Positions 17,965 through 26,871 of a DNA stretch of 64,000 bases are shown piece after piece. Source of the DNA: DATEAV01 sp964575425. Lineage in GTDB: Bacteria > Chloroflexota > Anaerolineae > Anaerolineales > E44-bin32. The notes beneath the pieces are model-generated. The model saw only the letters and a list, made by a program, of their open reading frames with translations, did no database searches and was not told the DNA's origin. Position 1 is the first letter of the stretch, and every line of letters starts with the position of its first letter. Position numbers and translations under genes: made by a program. The DNA is taken from the NCBI GenBank assembly GCA_964575425.1, contig CAZNRD010000011.1:1-64000 (forward strand), written 5' to 3'.

Positions 17965-19299
17965 ATGCGCCCGCGACGAATTGCCTGGGTTGGGATGCTG
18001 TTGATGGCCGTCTCGGCGTGCGCCGTTCCTACCACGAGCACCCCAGTTTCGGAGGCGGAGATCGCCACTCGTGTGGCGGGAACGATGACGGCAGTAGCTG
18101 GGGCAACCGAGCCCGGCAGCCCCGCGGTTCCTCACGGGGCCGCCACGGTGGAGCCATTGCCTACGCCGGAACCCCTGCTGCGTATTGCCTACACCGACGG
18201 GAACAACGTCTGGTTCTATCAGGCGGGCATGGCGCCGCGCCAGGTCACCACGAGCGGCGGCGTGTACGGCGTGCGTCTGAGCGATGACGGCGCCTGGGTC
18301 GCCTTCCTGCGCCGCGAGACGGGCAGCGACCACGGCGAGTTGCGTGCGGTCCGCACTGACGGAAGCGGTGAGACCGTGCTCCTGACACCTGCCGCGCTCG
18401 ATGCCTTCTACCCTCCTGCCCCGCACGTCATCGGCACCGATGTCTCCTCGATGGACTTCATCGCGGGCACGCACACGCTCGTCTTCAACACCTATGCCAT
18501 CCCCGAGGTCATCGGCCTGATGAATCACGATGACCTATGGGCGATCGACGTCGACAGCGGCATCCTGACAAGTCTCCTTCCCGCGGGTTCCGGCGGCGAC
18601 TTCGCCATCTCCCCCGACGGTGCGCAGATCGTCGTCGTGCGGCCCGATTCGATATCGCTGATCGACGTTGATGGCAGCAACTTACGGCCGGGTCTTCTCA
18701 CATTCCCACATGTCATCACCTACAGCGAATTCCTGTACTATCCGCCGGCCGTGTGGGCTGCCGACTCCTCCGCGGTCGGCTTTCTGATCCCTTCGGAGGA
18801 TCCGCTGGGGGCGAGCGTCAGTGGAAGCGTCTGGCGCATTCCGGCGAATGGAGGCGCGCCGGTGCGACTGGGCACGATCAACGGGGACTGCTACTTCCCC
18901 TCGTTTGGAGGGCCTCTGATCGCGCCCGACCTAGCCCGCGTGGCCTTCACCCGCCCGACCGGGACGCCGAACGTTGAGACCCTGTTCATCACCAACGCCG
19001 ATGGAAGCGGGGAGATGTCCTACGCCACGGGGGATGTCGAGTGGGAGGGCTGGTCACCGGACGGCATGCACTTCGCCTACCGCCTGGACGGTCCGATGAA
19101 CTTGTACTTGGGGACGGTTGGAGCGGCACCGAGCTCACTGCCCAGCGGGATGAGCCTGGAATGGGTGAATGCGGCGCAGTACCTGTATCTGACGGGCAGC
19201 GGCACATCGTGGACGTTGATGCTGGGCTCGACGTCCGGAATCAGCATCCCCCTTGCCAGCCTGAGCAGCCCCTCGATGGCCTTCGACTTCATCGAGTAG
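17965..19299 (+). CDS. Second lipoprotein with PD40-type beta-propeller repeats
   Basis: A 444-residue protein starting at the ATG after TGAGGAGGAG. The lipobox AVSAC puts the lipidated residue at Cys19, followed by a Thr/Pro/Glu-rich tether. Propeller-like blades include LSDDGAWVAFLRR, ISPDGAQIVVV and VEWEGWSPDGMHFAYR. It is probably a paralogue of the preceding gene and displayed on the cell surface. A hairpin terminator follows at 19327. Function unknown. Confidence 0.75.
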   Translation: MRPRRIAWVGMLLMAVSACAVPTTSTPVSEAEIATRVAGTMTAVAGATEPGSPAVPHGAATVEPLPTPEPLLRIAYTDGNNVWFYQAGMAPRQVTTSGGVYGVRLSDDGAWVAFLRRETGSDHGELRAVRTDGSGETVLLTPAALDAFYPPAPHVIGTDVSSMDFIAGTHTLVFNTYAIPEVIGLMNHDDLWAIDVDSGILTSLLPAGSGGDFAISPDGAQIVVVRPDSISLIDVDGSNLRPGLLTFPHVITYSEFLYYPPAVWAADSSAVGFLIPSEDPLGASVSGSVWRIPANGGAPVRLGTINGDCYFPSFGGPLIAPDLARVAFTRPTGTPNVETLFITNADGSGEMSYATGDVEWEGWSPDGMHFAYRLDGPMNLYLGTVGAAPSSLPSGMSLEWVNAAQYLYLTGSGTSWTLMLGSTSGISIPLASLSSPSMAFDFIE

Positions 19300-19326
19300 C
19301 GCATTCGCACGGCAAAGCACAATCGA

Positions 19327-19350
19327 GCGGGGCACCGCCAGGTGCCCCGC
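19327..19350 (+). terminator. Hairpin terminator after the second propeller lipoprotein
   Basis: A perfect 10 bp stem GCGGGGCACC / GGTGCCCCGC with a GCCA loop, followed by CTTCTT. It lies 28 bp after the stop codon. Confidence 0.65.
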
Positions 19351-19360
19351 CTTCTTGCTG

Positions 19361-19605
19361 GAGACTGTCGGGAAACACCGGGCGGGGCTGCCGATACCAT
19401 CCAGATCAAGTTGCGCGCGCAATGGCAAGCCGCCTCTGCCTCACCCCCTGACCTATTCCCTCAGCCCGCAGGCGCGATTGATGTCCCAAGGCTCAATGGC
19501 GGAGAGGGGGTGGCCGTTCCTGGGAGATGGGGGAGCGAAGCTCCCCCATCTCCCGATCAGCTTCCTCCTCCTGGGCTCAGAGCGACGCGGCGTAAGACCT
19601 CTTGA
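19361..19605 (+). repeat. Copy A of a palindromic intergenic repeat
   Basis: About 245 bp clearly related to copy B at 22181. Shared blocks in order include CCATCCAGA, GCAATG, CCTCACCCCC, ATGGCGGAGAGGGGGT, a hairpin, and CCTGGGCT with GAGCGACG. The hairpin at 19522-19554 has a perfect 15 bp stem (GGGAGATGGGGGAGC and its complement) with a GAA loop. The left end GAGACTGT matches the inverted right end of copy B. It ends just before the stop of the dehydratase gene and appears truncated on that side. Confidence 0.8.
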
Positions 19606-19623
19606 CACCCGGGGGGAGACTAC

Positions 19624-21996
19624 TCAGAATGTCGCGTGTTCGGTGCGCGAGATGATCTCGTCCTGCAAGCTGCGGCTCAGGTCGCAGAAGTAGTCGCTGT
19701 AGCCGGCGACGCGCACGATGAGGTCGCGATAACGGGAGGGATCGGCCTGCGCGGCGCGCAGGGTGGCGGCGTCGACGACGTTGAACTGGACGTGGTGACC
19801 GCCCAGGCGGAAGTAGGTGCGCACGAGCTGGCAGAGGGCCTGCAGGCCGCTTTCCGAGTGGAACAACTGCGGCGTGAACTTCTGGTTGAGGAGCGTGCCT
19901 CCGGTGCGGACGTGATCGATCTTGGCCACCGACTTGATGACCGCCGTCGGCCCGTGGCGATCGGCGCCCTGGACCGGCGAGACCCCTTCCGACAGAGGCT
20001 CGCCCCGGCCGCGTCCGTCCGGCGTGGCGCCGGTGACCGAGCCGAAGTAGACATGGACGGTGGTCGGCAGGAGGTTGATGCGGTAGGTGCCGCCCTTGGT
20101 GTTCGGCCGGCCGTCGGCGGCGGTGAAGAAGGCCTCGAAGAGGAGGCGCATCACATCGTCCGCGTAGTCGTCGTCGTTGCCGTACTTGGGGGTCTTGTGG
20201 CGGAGCTGGGCGCGCAGGGCCTCGTGTCCGGCGAAACCGGCATCGAGCGCCTGCAGCATGGCCTCCATGGAGAGGCTTTTGTGATCGAACACGTGGTACT
20301 TGAGGGCGGTCATCGAGTCGGTGAGGGTGCCAAGGCCGACGCCCTGGATGTAGGTGGTGTTGTAGCGGGCGCCGCCGTCGTGGTAGTCGCGGCCGCGCGC
20401 CACGCAGTCGTCGATCAGGACCGAGAGGAAGGGTGCCGGGATGTGCTGGGCGAAGAGCCGCTCGATGACGTTGTTGCCGCGGATCTTGATGTCCACGAAG
20501 TGCTGGAGCTGGGTCCGGTAGGCCTGCAGCAGGTCCTCGAAGGAAGAGAAGGAAGCCGCCTCTCCGGTGGCCGGGCCGATCTGCTTGCCGGCGCGGGGGT
20601 CGTATCCGTTGTGGAGGGTGATCTCGAGGATCTTCGGCATGTTCAGGTAACCGGTGAGGATGTAGCTCTCCTTGCCGAAGGCCCCCACTTCGACGCAGCC
20701 GCTCGAACCGCCGCGGCGCGCGTCGTCCAGCGACTTGCCCTGTCGGAGAAGCTCCTCGACGATGCGGTCAGCGTTGAAGACGGACGGCTGGCCGAAGCCG
20801 GTGCGGATGATCCGGGCGGCGCGGGCGAGCAGCGCATCCGGGCTGCGCTGGCTGACCTGAATGGAAGCGCTGGGCTGCAGCAGGCGCATCTCTTCGACGA
20901 CATCGAGGATGAGGTAGGTGAGTTCGTTGACGCCGTCCGCGCCGTCGGGGGTGAGGCCGCCGAGGTTGATCTGCACGAAGTCGGTGTAGGTGCCGCTTTC
21001 CTCCGCGGTGACGCCCACCTTAGGAGGTGCTGGCTGGCTGCTGAACTTGATCCACAGGCACTGCAGCAGTTCTTCGGCCTGCTCCCGTGTCAGCGTGCCG
21101 TCGTCAAGGCCCCGGCGGTAGAAGGGATACAGGTGCTGGTCGAGCTTGCCCGGGGAGAAGGCGTCCCAGGTGTTGAGTTCGGTGGTGACGCCCAGGTGCA
21201 CGAACCAGTAATACTGCAGCGCCTCCCAGAAGGTGCGGGGCGGGTGAGCGGGGACCCAGGTGCAGATTTCGGCGATGGCCTCCAGCTCGCGGGCCGTCTC
21301 TGGGTCCTGTGCCTCGGCTGCGAGCTGTCGGGCCAGCTCGGCGTAGCGCTCGGCGAAGCGGATGAGCGCCTGACAGCAGATGCGCATGGCCTTGAGTTCT
21401 TGCTCCCTGGCGAGGGCCTCGGGGTCGTGCAGGTAGTCGAGGCGCTGCAGGCTGCGGTCGATGTCGGCGATGAAGTCGAGCATGCCCTTGTGGTAGATCT
21501 TGTCGTCGAGGACCGTGTGGCCTGGGGCGCGCTGTTCCATGAACTCGGTGAAGACCCCCGCGGCGTACGCCTCCTTCCATTCCTCGGTCATCTCCGCGAA
21601 GAGGAGGTCGCGCATCGAGACGCCCCGCCAGAAGGGGATGAGCCTCTCGGCGTAGGCGCGCCGGACGTCGTCGTCGACGCGGAAGGGGATCTTCTCGCGC
21701 GAGTGCAGGAGGTCGATGTCCTGCAGGCTGTGGCAGCACAGTTCGGGGAAGGCGGGGGCGGCTTTGGGGGCCGGGCCCTTTTCGCCGACGATGAGTTCGC
21801 CGGCCGCGAGGTAGATGGTCTTGTGCTCCATCAGGTGGCGGAAGGCCAGGGCGCGGCGCATCGGGGCCGAGAGGTGAGGTCGAGCCTGGGCGTAGACGTC
21901 GGTGACGAGCAGTGCCCGCTCGGCCGAGAGCCGGGGCGTGGCGGCCAGGCTCTCCTCCCTCAGGCGGGCTACCCTTTCGCTCATCGCCATGGGCAT
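19624..21996 (-). CDS. hypD: trans-4-hydroxy-L-proline dehydratase (glycyl radical enzyme)
   Basis: This 790-residue glycyl radical enzyme matches Clostridioides difficile HypD position by position as I recall it: His160 in QRAPGH, Phe152, Trp277/Asp278 in NTWDAF, Cys434/Glu436 in SGCVE, Tyr450 in ILTGY, and radical Gly765 in RVAGYS. It would dehydrate trans-4-hydroxyproline to 1-pyrroline-5-carboxylate under anaerobic conditions. Neither the radical SAM activase HypE nor pyrroline-5-carboxylate reductase is adjacent; the only PflA-like protein in the window is at 48495. The gene stands alone between repeat copies A and B. GCVE is shared with glycerol and choline enzymes, but the other residues favour HypD. 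Confidence 0.85.
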   Translation of the reverse strand: MPMAMSERVARLREESLAATPRLSAERALLVTDVYAQARPHLSAPMRRALAFRHLMEHKTIYLAAGELIVGEKGPAPKAAPAFPELCCHSLQDIDLLHSREKIPFRVDDDVRRAYAERLIPFWRGVSMRDLLFAEMTEEWKEAYAAGVFTEFMEQRAPGHTVLDDKIYHKGMLDFIADIDRSLQRLDYLHDPEALAREQELKAMRICCQALIRFAERYAELARQLAAEAQDPETARELEAIAEICTWVPAHPPRTFWEALQYYWFVHLGVTTELNTWDAFSPGKLDQHLYPFYRRGLDDGTLTREQAEELLQCLWIKFSSQPAPPKVGVTAEESGTYTDFVQINLGGLTPDGADGVNELTYLILDVVEEMRLLQPSASIQVSQRSPDALLARAARIIRTGFGQPSVFNADRIVEELLRQGKSLDDARRGGSSGCVEVGAFGKESYILTGYLNMPKILEITLHNGYDPRAGKQIGPATGEAASFSSFEDLLQAYRTQLQHFVDIKIRGNNVIERLFAQHIPAPFLSVLIDDCVARGRDYHDGGARYNTTYIQGVGLGTLTDSMTALKYHVFDHKSLSMEAMLQALDAGFAGHEALRAQLRHKTPKYGNDDDYADDVMRLLFEAFFTAADGRPNTKGGTYRINLLPTTVHVYFGSVTGATPDGRGRGEPLSEGVSPVQGADRHGPTAVIKSVAKIDHVRTGGTLLNQKFTPQLFHSESGLQALCQLVRTYFRLGGHHVQFNVVDAATLRAAQADPSRYRDLIVRVAGYSDYFCDLSRSLQDEIISRTEHATF

Positions 21997-22024
21997 CTCC
22001 CGAAGTCAGGGCTCCTGCGCCTTC

Positions 22025-22030
22025 ATTATA
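22025..22030 (-). promoter_or_regulatory. -10 element upstream of hypD
   Basis: TATAAT on the minus strand, 28 bp before the ATG, within an AT-richer patch of this otherwise GC-rich region. No clear -35. Confidence 0.4.
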
Positions 22031-22180
22031 TGCGGAACGGACCGGAGGCGAGGGAATGGGTTTGAAGCCCTTCCCACTGCCCTCCACAACCCGTGCCTTG
22101 CGGTCGGATTCCCCCCGGGCGCCTGTCTTGGGAGAAAAGGAATGCGCAGAGACCACACTCGGCCCGACATCGACAACGGG

Positions 22181-22510
22181 AGGGTGTTGAAAAGCAGCGA
22201 GCGTGCTTGGCAATCCCATCCAGACCAAGCTGCGCGTGCAATGCCAAGTCGTCACCGCCTCACCCCCCGGCCCCCTCTCCGCCCACAGGCGCGGCTGCTC
22301 TCGCAGGGCTCGATGGCGGAGAGGGGGTTGCTCCTTCCGGGAGATGGGGGAGCGAAGCTCCCCCACCTCCCGATCCCCTTATCCCCCTCCCCCTGGGCTG
22401 AGAGCGACGGGGCGTAGAGTCCTATCGTGCAGGGGGAGGGGGCCTGGGGGTGGGGGTGTGTGCGAGTCTGCGAGCGATGTCCAAGACGGGAGAGGGTATT
22501 CAACAGTCTC
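22181..22510 (+). repeat. Copy B of a palindromic intergenic repeat, MITE-like
   Basis: The most complete copy, about 330 bp. The ends are inverted: GGGTGTTGAAAAGC on the left and, read inverted, GACTGTTGAATACC on the right. Inside lie three successive inverted repeats: 13 bp arms at 22271-22283/22315-22327, a 15 bp stem with a GAA loop at 22339-22371 (one mismatch), and 13 bp arms at 22383-22395/22430-22442. A C-rich tract near the left end also pairs with the G-rich tract at 22432-22457. No coding frame. Confidence 0.8.
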
Positions 22511-22551
22511 AACGGGGGGATTGCCCCTGCCAGGTAAAGGCGCTACCATGG

Positions 22552-23232
22552 ATGGCGGTGAGTCCGATGTGCTCCCAGGCGAGCCACCCGTGGAACCTGA
22601 CGCCAGCCGAGGCCATGGCCCTGCAAGATCGGCTGCGGCTCGAGGTGGTCCAGGAAGATCGGATCGGCGCGCTGCGGATGGTGGCCGGCATCGATTTGGG
22701 CTTCGAGCAGGGGGGACGTGTGGCGCGCGCCGCGGTGGCGGTGCTTGCCTATCCGAGCCTGGAGCTGCGCTCGAGGAGGCTGGCGCGCCTGCCGGTCACG
22801 TTCCCCTACATCCCGGGTCTGCTCTCCTTTCGCGAGGCACCCGTGGTCCTGGAGGCGCTCGAAGCGCTGGAGGAGCTTCCGGACCTGATCCTCTACGACG
22901 GCCATGGCATGGCGCATCCCAGGCGCTTCGGCATTGCCTGCCACATCGGCCTGCTCACCGACATCCCGACAGTGGGCGTGGCGAAGCGGCGGCTGATCGG
23001 GCATCACGAGGCGGTGGAAGACCGCGGCGGCGCGCGGCAGCCGCTGATCGATGAGGGCGACATCATCGGCGCGGTGGTGCGGACCCAAGCCCACGCGGCG
23101 CCGGTGTACGTCTCTGTCGGCCACAAGGTCAACCTGGACACAGCCGTCGAGACCGTGCTGCGCTGCACGCGCCACCATCGCCTGCCCGAGCCGACGCGCT
23201 GGGCCCATCGCCTGGCCTCGGGCCTGGCATAG
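22552..23232 (+). CDS. nfi: Endonuclease V (deoxyinosine 3' endonuclease)
   Basis: A 226-residue protein (start at 22552; Met 15 bp later is also possible). It carries the endonuclease V motifs: a first acidic residue in VAGIDLGFE, the wedge segment YIPGLLSFREAP, and the YDGHGMAHPRRFGIACH block followed by TVGVAKRRLIG. It nicks DNA at the second bond 3' of deoxyinosine to begin repair of deaminated adenine. It is preceded by repeat copy B and converges with gatB, with 26 bp between the stops. No partner gene is evident. Confidence 0.93.
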   Translation: MAVSPMCSQASHPWNLTPAEAMALQDRLRLEVVQEDRIGALRMVAGIDLGFEQGGRVARAAVAVLAYPSLELRSRRLARLPVTFPYIPGLLSFREAPVVLEALEALEELPDLILYDGHGMAHPRRFGIACHIGLLTDIPTVGVAKRRLIGHHEAVEDRGGARQPLIDEGDIIGAVVRTQAHAAPVYVSVGHKVNLDTAVETVLRCTRHHRLPEPTRWAHRLASGLA

Positions 23233-23258
23233 GCAGCTAAGTTCGACAAGCCCGCCAA

Positions 23259-24707
23259 CTATGAAGACAGGAGCTTTTCCAGGATGTAGCGCGTGCGCTG
23301 GGGATCCGCCTTGCCTCCGGACTGGCGCATCACCTGCCCGACGAACCAGCCGATGAGCGTGGCCTTGCCCGCCTTGTAGGCCGCCACCTGCTCGGGGCTC
23401 GACGCCAGAACCGACTCCGCCATGGCGCGCAGGGCGGACTCATCCGACACCTTGGCCAGCCCCTCGGCACGAACGATCTCACCCGGCGGCTGCCCGGTCG
23501 CTTCCACTTTGACGAGGAGTTCTTTCGCCGTGTTGGCGGTGATGGCCTTGTCTTCGACGAGGCGGATGATTTCGGCCAGGTGCGCAGGGCGCAGGCGAAG
23601 CTGCGAGGCAGTGAGACCCCGCTCGCGCAGCAGCCGCAGCACGTCGTTGATCATCCAGTTGGAGACGACCTTCGGCTCTCCGCCGAACGCCGCAACCGTC
23701 TCCTCGAAGTACTCCGAAAGCGATCGTTCTTCCGTGAGGATTTCGGCATCGTAGGCGGGGAGGCAATAGGACTCGATGAAGCGCTGGCGGCGGGCGAGGG
23801 GAAGTTCGGGCAACCCTTGCAGGATCTCATCCCGCCAGGCGTCGTCGAGGCGAATGGGCAGGAGGTCTGGCTCGCGGAAGTAGCGGTAGTCGGCCTCGGT
23901 CTCTTTGGAGCGCATCTTGCGCAGCGCCCCGCGGTCCTCGTCCCACTCGAGCGTCCAGGCTTCGATGGCCCTGCCGGCCTCGACCTCGCGAATCTGGCGC
24001 TCGATCTCGGTCTGGATAGCCAGGCGGACGGCGTCGATCGAGTTGACGTTCTTGATCTCGGTCTTGGGATTGAGCACGGCGCTGTCGGCGGGCCGGATGG
24101 AGACGTTGGCGTCGCAGCGCAGGTGGCCCTTCTCCATGTCCGCTCCCGAGATGTCGAGCCAGCGGAGCAGTTGACGCAGGCGGATGAGGTACTGCGCCGC
24201 TTCGTCGGCGGAACGCAGGTCGGGGCCGGTAACCATTTCCACCAGGGGCACGCCGCAGCGGTTGAAATCGATCAGGCGGCGTCTGTCCTGGTGGACGGTC
24301 TTGCCGGCGTCTTCCTCGAGGTGGAGTTTGGTGATGTGGACGCGGCGGGTGGAGCCGTCGGGCATGGGCAGGTCGAGGTGGCCGCCGCGCGCGAGAGGTT
24401 CGTCGTATTGGCTGATCTGGTAGCCCTTGGGGAGGTCGGGGTAGAAGTAGTTCTTGCGGGCGAAGTAGGAAAGCGGCTGGATGGAGTCGGCCTGCATGGC
24501 GGCGGCGAGGAGCACGGCCTTTTCGACCGCGGCCCGGTTGAGCGAGGGCAGGACGCCGGGCAGGCCGGTGCAGACAGGGCAGATGTTGGTGTTGGGCGGA
24601 TCGCCCCAGGAGTCGGCCTTGCAGGCGCAGAAGATCTTGCTCTGCGTGTTGAGCTGGATGTGCGTCTCCAGGCCGATGACGGGTTCGTAGATCGGCACTT
24701 TGGTCAA
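23259..24707 (-). CDS. gatB: Aspartyl/glutamyl-tRNA amidotransferase subunit B
   Basis: This 482-residue protein shows the GatB signature YEPVIGLETHIQL, the zinc-site cysteines in FCACK and CPVCTG, and the YFYPDLPKGYQISQYD stretch, ending with the YqeY-like tail domain. It phosphorylates and transamidates Glu-tRNA(Gln) or Asp-tRNA(Asn) with GatA and GatC. The start appears to be TTG at 24707, since the N-terminus begins directly before KVPIYEP. It is the last gene of the gat group but is separated from gatA by a 2 kb membrane-protein gene. Confidence 0.95.
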   Translation of the reverse strand: MTKVPIYEPVIGLETHIQLNTQSKIFCACKADSWGDPPNTNICPVCTGLPGVLPSLNRAAVEKAVLLAAAMQADSIQPLSYFARKNYFYPDLPKGYQISQYDEPLARGGHLDLPMPDGSTRRVHITKLHLEEDAGKTVHQDRRRLIDFNRCGVPLVEMVTGPDLRSADEAAQYLIRLRQLLRWLDISGADMEKGHLRCDANVSIRPADSAVLNPKTEIKNVNSIDAVRLAIQTEIERQIREVEAGRAIEAWTLEWDEDRGALRKMRSKETEADYRYFREPDLLPIRLDDAWRDEILQGLPELPLARRQRFIESYCLPAYDAEILTEERSLSEYFEETVAAFGGEPKVVSNWMINDVLRLLRERGLTASQLRLRPAHLAEIIRLVEDKAITANTAKELLVKVEATGQPPGEIVRAEGLAKVSDESALRAMAESVLASSPEQVAAYKAGKATLIGWFVGQVMRQSGGKADPQRTRYILEKLLSS

Positions 24708-24743
24708 CCTCGGGATGACCTCACGCTCGGCCTCGAGACTTGT

Positions 24744-26744
24744 CTATTCATGGGCGGCCTCAGCCGGCAGCCGGAAGTCTCGGATCACGGACAGCCGAGC
24801 GCCCTCGACGGCGACTTCATGGGCTACGGCGTACTCTGGAAAGAAGCCAAGGTCGTTGTTGCCTCGGCCGCAGCCGAGACCGTAGAGTGGTTGCTCTCCG
24901 TGGAGGTCCTGTGGATGCTGGGCATAGACGAATCGAAGGTCGGGACGCGCGAAATGCGGAGGGATATGGTCGGGAGGTGCGACGGCAATCAGAGCGTCAG
25001 GTGGCGCTGCCTCGTTGATCCACTGCATCGCCTCGCGGTAGGAAGTACACCAGTAGTCGAGTTCGTACGAGCGATAGGCACCGCGTACGCCGCCGACGAG
25101 GGCGTTGTAGTAGACGTACTCGTAGGGATGAAGCCGCAGAAACCCCGCAATGCCTGGCGCAAGCACAACGAGGGCAAGCATGGCGGCAACGAGCCTTGAG
25201 CGAAGTCGATCGGCGACGGCCTGGAATGTCGCGCCGGCGAAGACGAAGAGCGGAGGAGTGATGAAGAGAAACTGTCGGAAATTGTTATAGACCGTTGAGT
25301 TGAGTACGAGGGCGGCAGCAACCGGTCCGAAGGCCCAGGCCAACAGGGCCAGGTACTCAGCCATCCGTTCCTTATGCTTCAGAATTCGTGACAGTGCCAG
25401 CGGAATGCCAGCAGCGGCCAGGAGCACTGCGGGCAGGGTGAGCTGGATCGCCAGCAGCACCGGTATGTAGTGCCAGGGCAGAGTATCCGGATGGTAGATG
25501 TGGCCCGTGTAAAGGATGCCTCCGCCCCACGGGAAGTCGCTCTTCACGAGTATTGTCTTCCAGAGTCGCCGGAGCGGACTCGCGTGGAGGTAGGGCCAAG
25601 CGGCAACACAAGTTGCCGCGGCTGCTGCAGCGTAGGCGATCAAAGGCGGAACGCCACGCCAGCGGCGTCGGACAATGAGAACAAATCCCACCAATGAGAC
25701 GAGCGAAAACCCAATCACGCGAGCGCTCGCTGTTGCGAGGCCTGTCGCCGCTCCGGCCAAAATGGTGAACGAGAACATACTGCCCTCGGAGTTCCACCAG
25801 GAGGACAGAGCGGACGTGAACGTGCGGACGCCGAGCACGGCGAATGGAGCGAGGGCCGCAATGCACACGGGCCAGCGCCACCGCAGGTAGAGAGCGGTAG
25901 CCTTCGACTGGTATGCCTCGACCGGAAGGAGCGAAGCCCGCTCGGCTACTCGGGTGAACCACTCGTTGACCCAGGGGAGGGATACGCCGCCGTGTGCATC
26001 GCCAACTATCTTCACGACGGATGGCAGCACGACTCCCTTGACGGCGACCAGTTCGAGCCATACCAGGATCGCTGCGATGCCAGAGACGATGAGCATCACC
26101 TTCCGTCGCCGCGGGGCCATTCTCCATTCCTGCCGCAGTGCTTTCCAGGTGTTCCAGTTCTCCAGGGGCCGCTTGTCCGCGAGCATGAAGCCAAGCCATG
26201 CGGCGAGGACGAAGCCGGCCATGAAAGGCGTGTCTTTCTGGTTGATGAAGGAGTGGCCAAACAGCACTGGCTGGGTGGCGAAAAGGAGCGCCGCTACCAG
26301 CGCTGACCAACCACCCATGTACCGGAGGCAAAGATAGAAAAGTGCCAGCGTGGCAACCTGGAATGTCAGGTGATTGACGAAATGGCGGGCATCGGTAATG
26401 TGCCATGCCGGAAGGAGCGGCTTGATGTGCGAGGCAATGGAATTCGCCAACATGAGATAGGCGGGGCCATAGTGCTTTATGTACCAGTACGCTTCCCAGT
26501 AGCCTGGCGACTCCCCATAGTGCTTCCAGGCATCCTCCCCATACTGGAAATCAACCTGCTCGTCCCAGCTTTCCCCGTAGTGATTGAACGGGGTCAGACC
26601 AAGGAGGGAGCTGGCAGCAACCATGATCCACAGAAGCACTTGCGGGCGCAGTACACTGCTCAGGGCACGCAACCTGTGAGCCTGCCACATCGGCAGCGAT
26701 TGCTCCCCGTGTCGGTGGGTCTCTCGTGGCTCTGGATCAGCCAT
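24744..26744 (-). CDS. GT-C fold membrane glycosyltransferase-like protein (PMT/GT39 type) inside the gat operon
   Basis: A 666-residue polytopic protein with roughly 11-13 hydrophobic spans. The first periplasmic loop has an acidic pair, Asp61-Glu62 in ESWDEQVDF, as expected for GT-C transferases using lipid-phosphate sugar donors. Late LRLHPYEYVYYN and a soluble C-terminal tail follow. It lies 127 bp after gatA and 36 bp before gatB, splitting an operon usually contiguous. By eye its GC is lower (lines I counted were 47-62%) than in gatA (68-80%), which suggests later acquisition. Acceptor and donor are unknown. Confidence 0.75.
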   Translation of the reverse strand: MADPEPRETHRHGEQSLPMWQAHRLRALSSVLRPQVLLWIMVAASSLLGLTPFNHYGESWDEQVDFQYGEDAWKHYGESPGYWEAYWYIKHYGPAYLMLANSIASHIKPLLPAWHITDARHFVNHLTFQVATLALFYLCLRYMGGWSALVAALLFATQPVLFGHSFINQKDTPFMAGFVLAAWLGFMLADKRPLENWNTWKALRQEWRMAPRRRKVMLIVSGIAAILVWLELVAVKGVVLPSVVKIVGDAHGGVSLPWVNEWFTRVAERASLLPVEAYQSKATALYLRWRWPVCIAALAPFAVLGVRTFTSALSSWWNSEGSMFSFTILAGAATGLATASARVIGFSLVSLVGFVLIVRRRWRGVPPLIAYAAAAAATCVAAWPYLHASPLRRLWKTILVKSDFPWGGGILYTGHIYHPDTLPWHYIPVLLAIQLTLPAVLLAAAGIPLALSRILKHKERMAEYLALLAWAFGPVAAALVLNSTVYNNFRQFLFITPPLFVFAGATFQAVADRLRSRLVAAMLALVVLAPGIAGFLRLHPYEYVYYNALVGGVRGAYRSYELDYWCTSYREAMQWINEAAPPDALIAVAPPDHIPPHFARPDLRFVYAQHPQDLHGEQPLYGLGCGRGNNDLGFFPEYAVAHEVAVEGARLSVIRDFRLPAEAAHE

Positions 26745-26871
26745 TGGCGTTACGGTCCGCCGAGCGCTGCAACAGGGGAGCGCAAGCAGTGGATACGCGG
26801 AAGATGGCAGGGCTGGCCTGCGTTCGCTTGCGCGTCGGGCTGGCGCCCAAACGGCTACGGTCCGTCACCCG

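Noticed and set aside
19636..22065. Long plus-strand frame opposite the glycyl radical enzyme
   Set aside because: Antisense shadow; the minus-strand protein matches HypD residue by residue.
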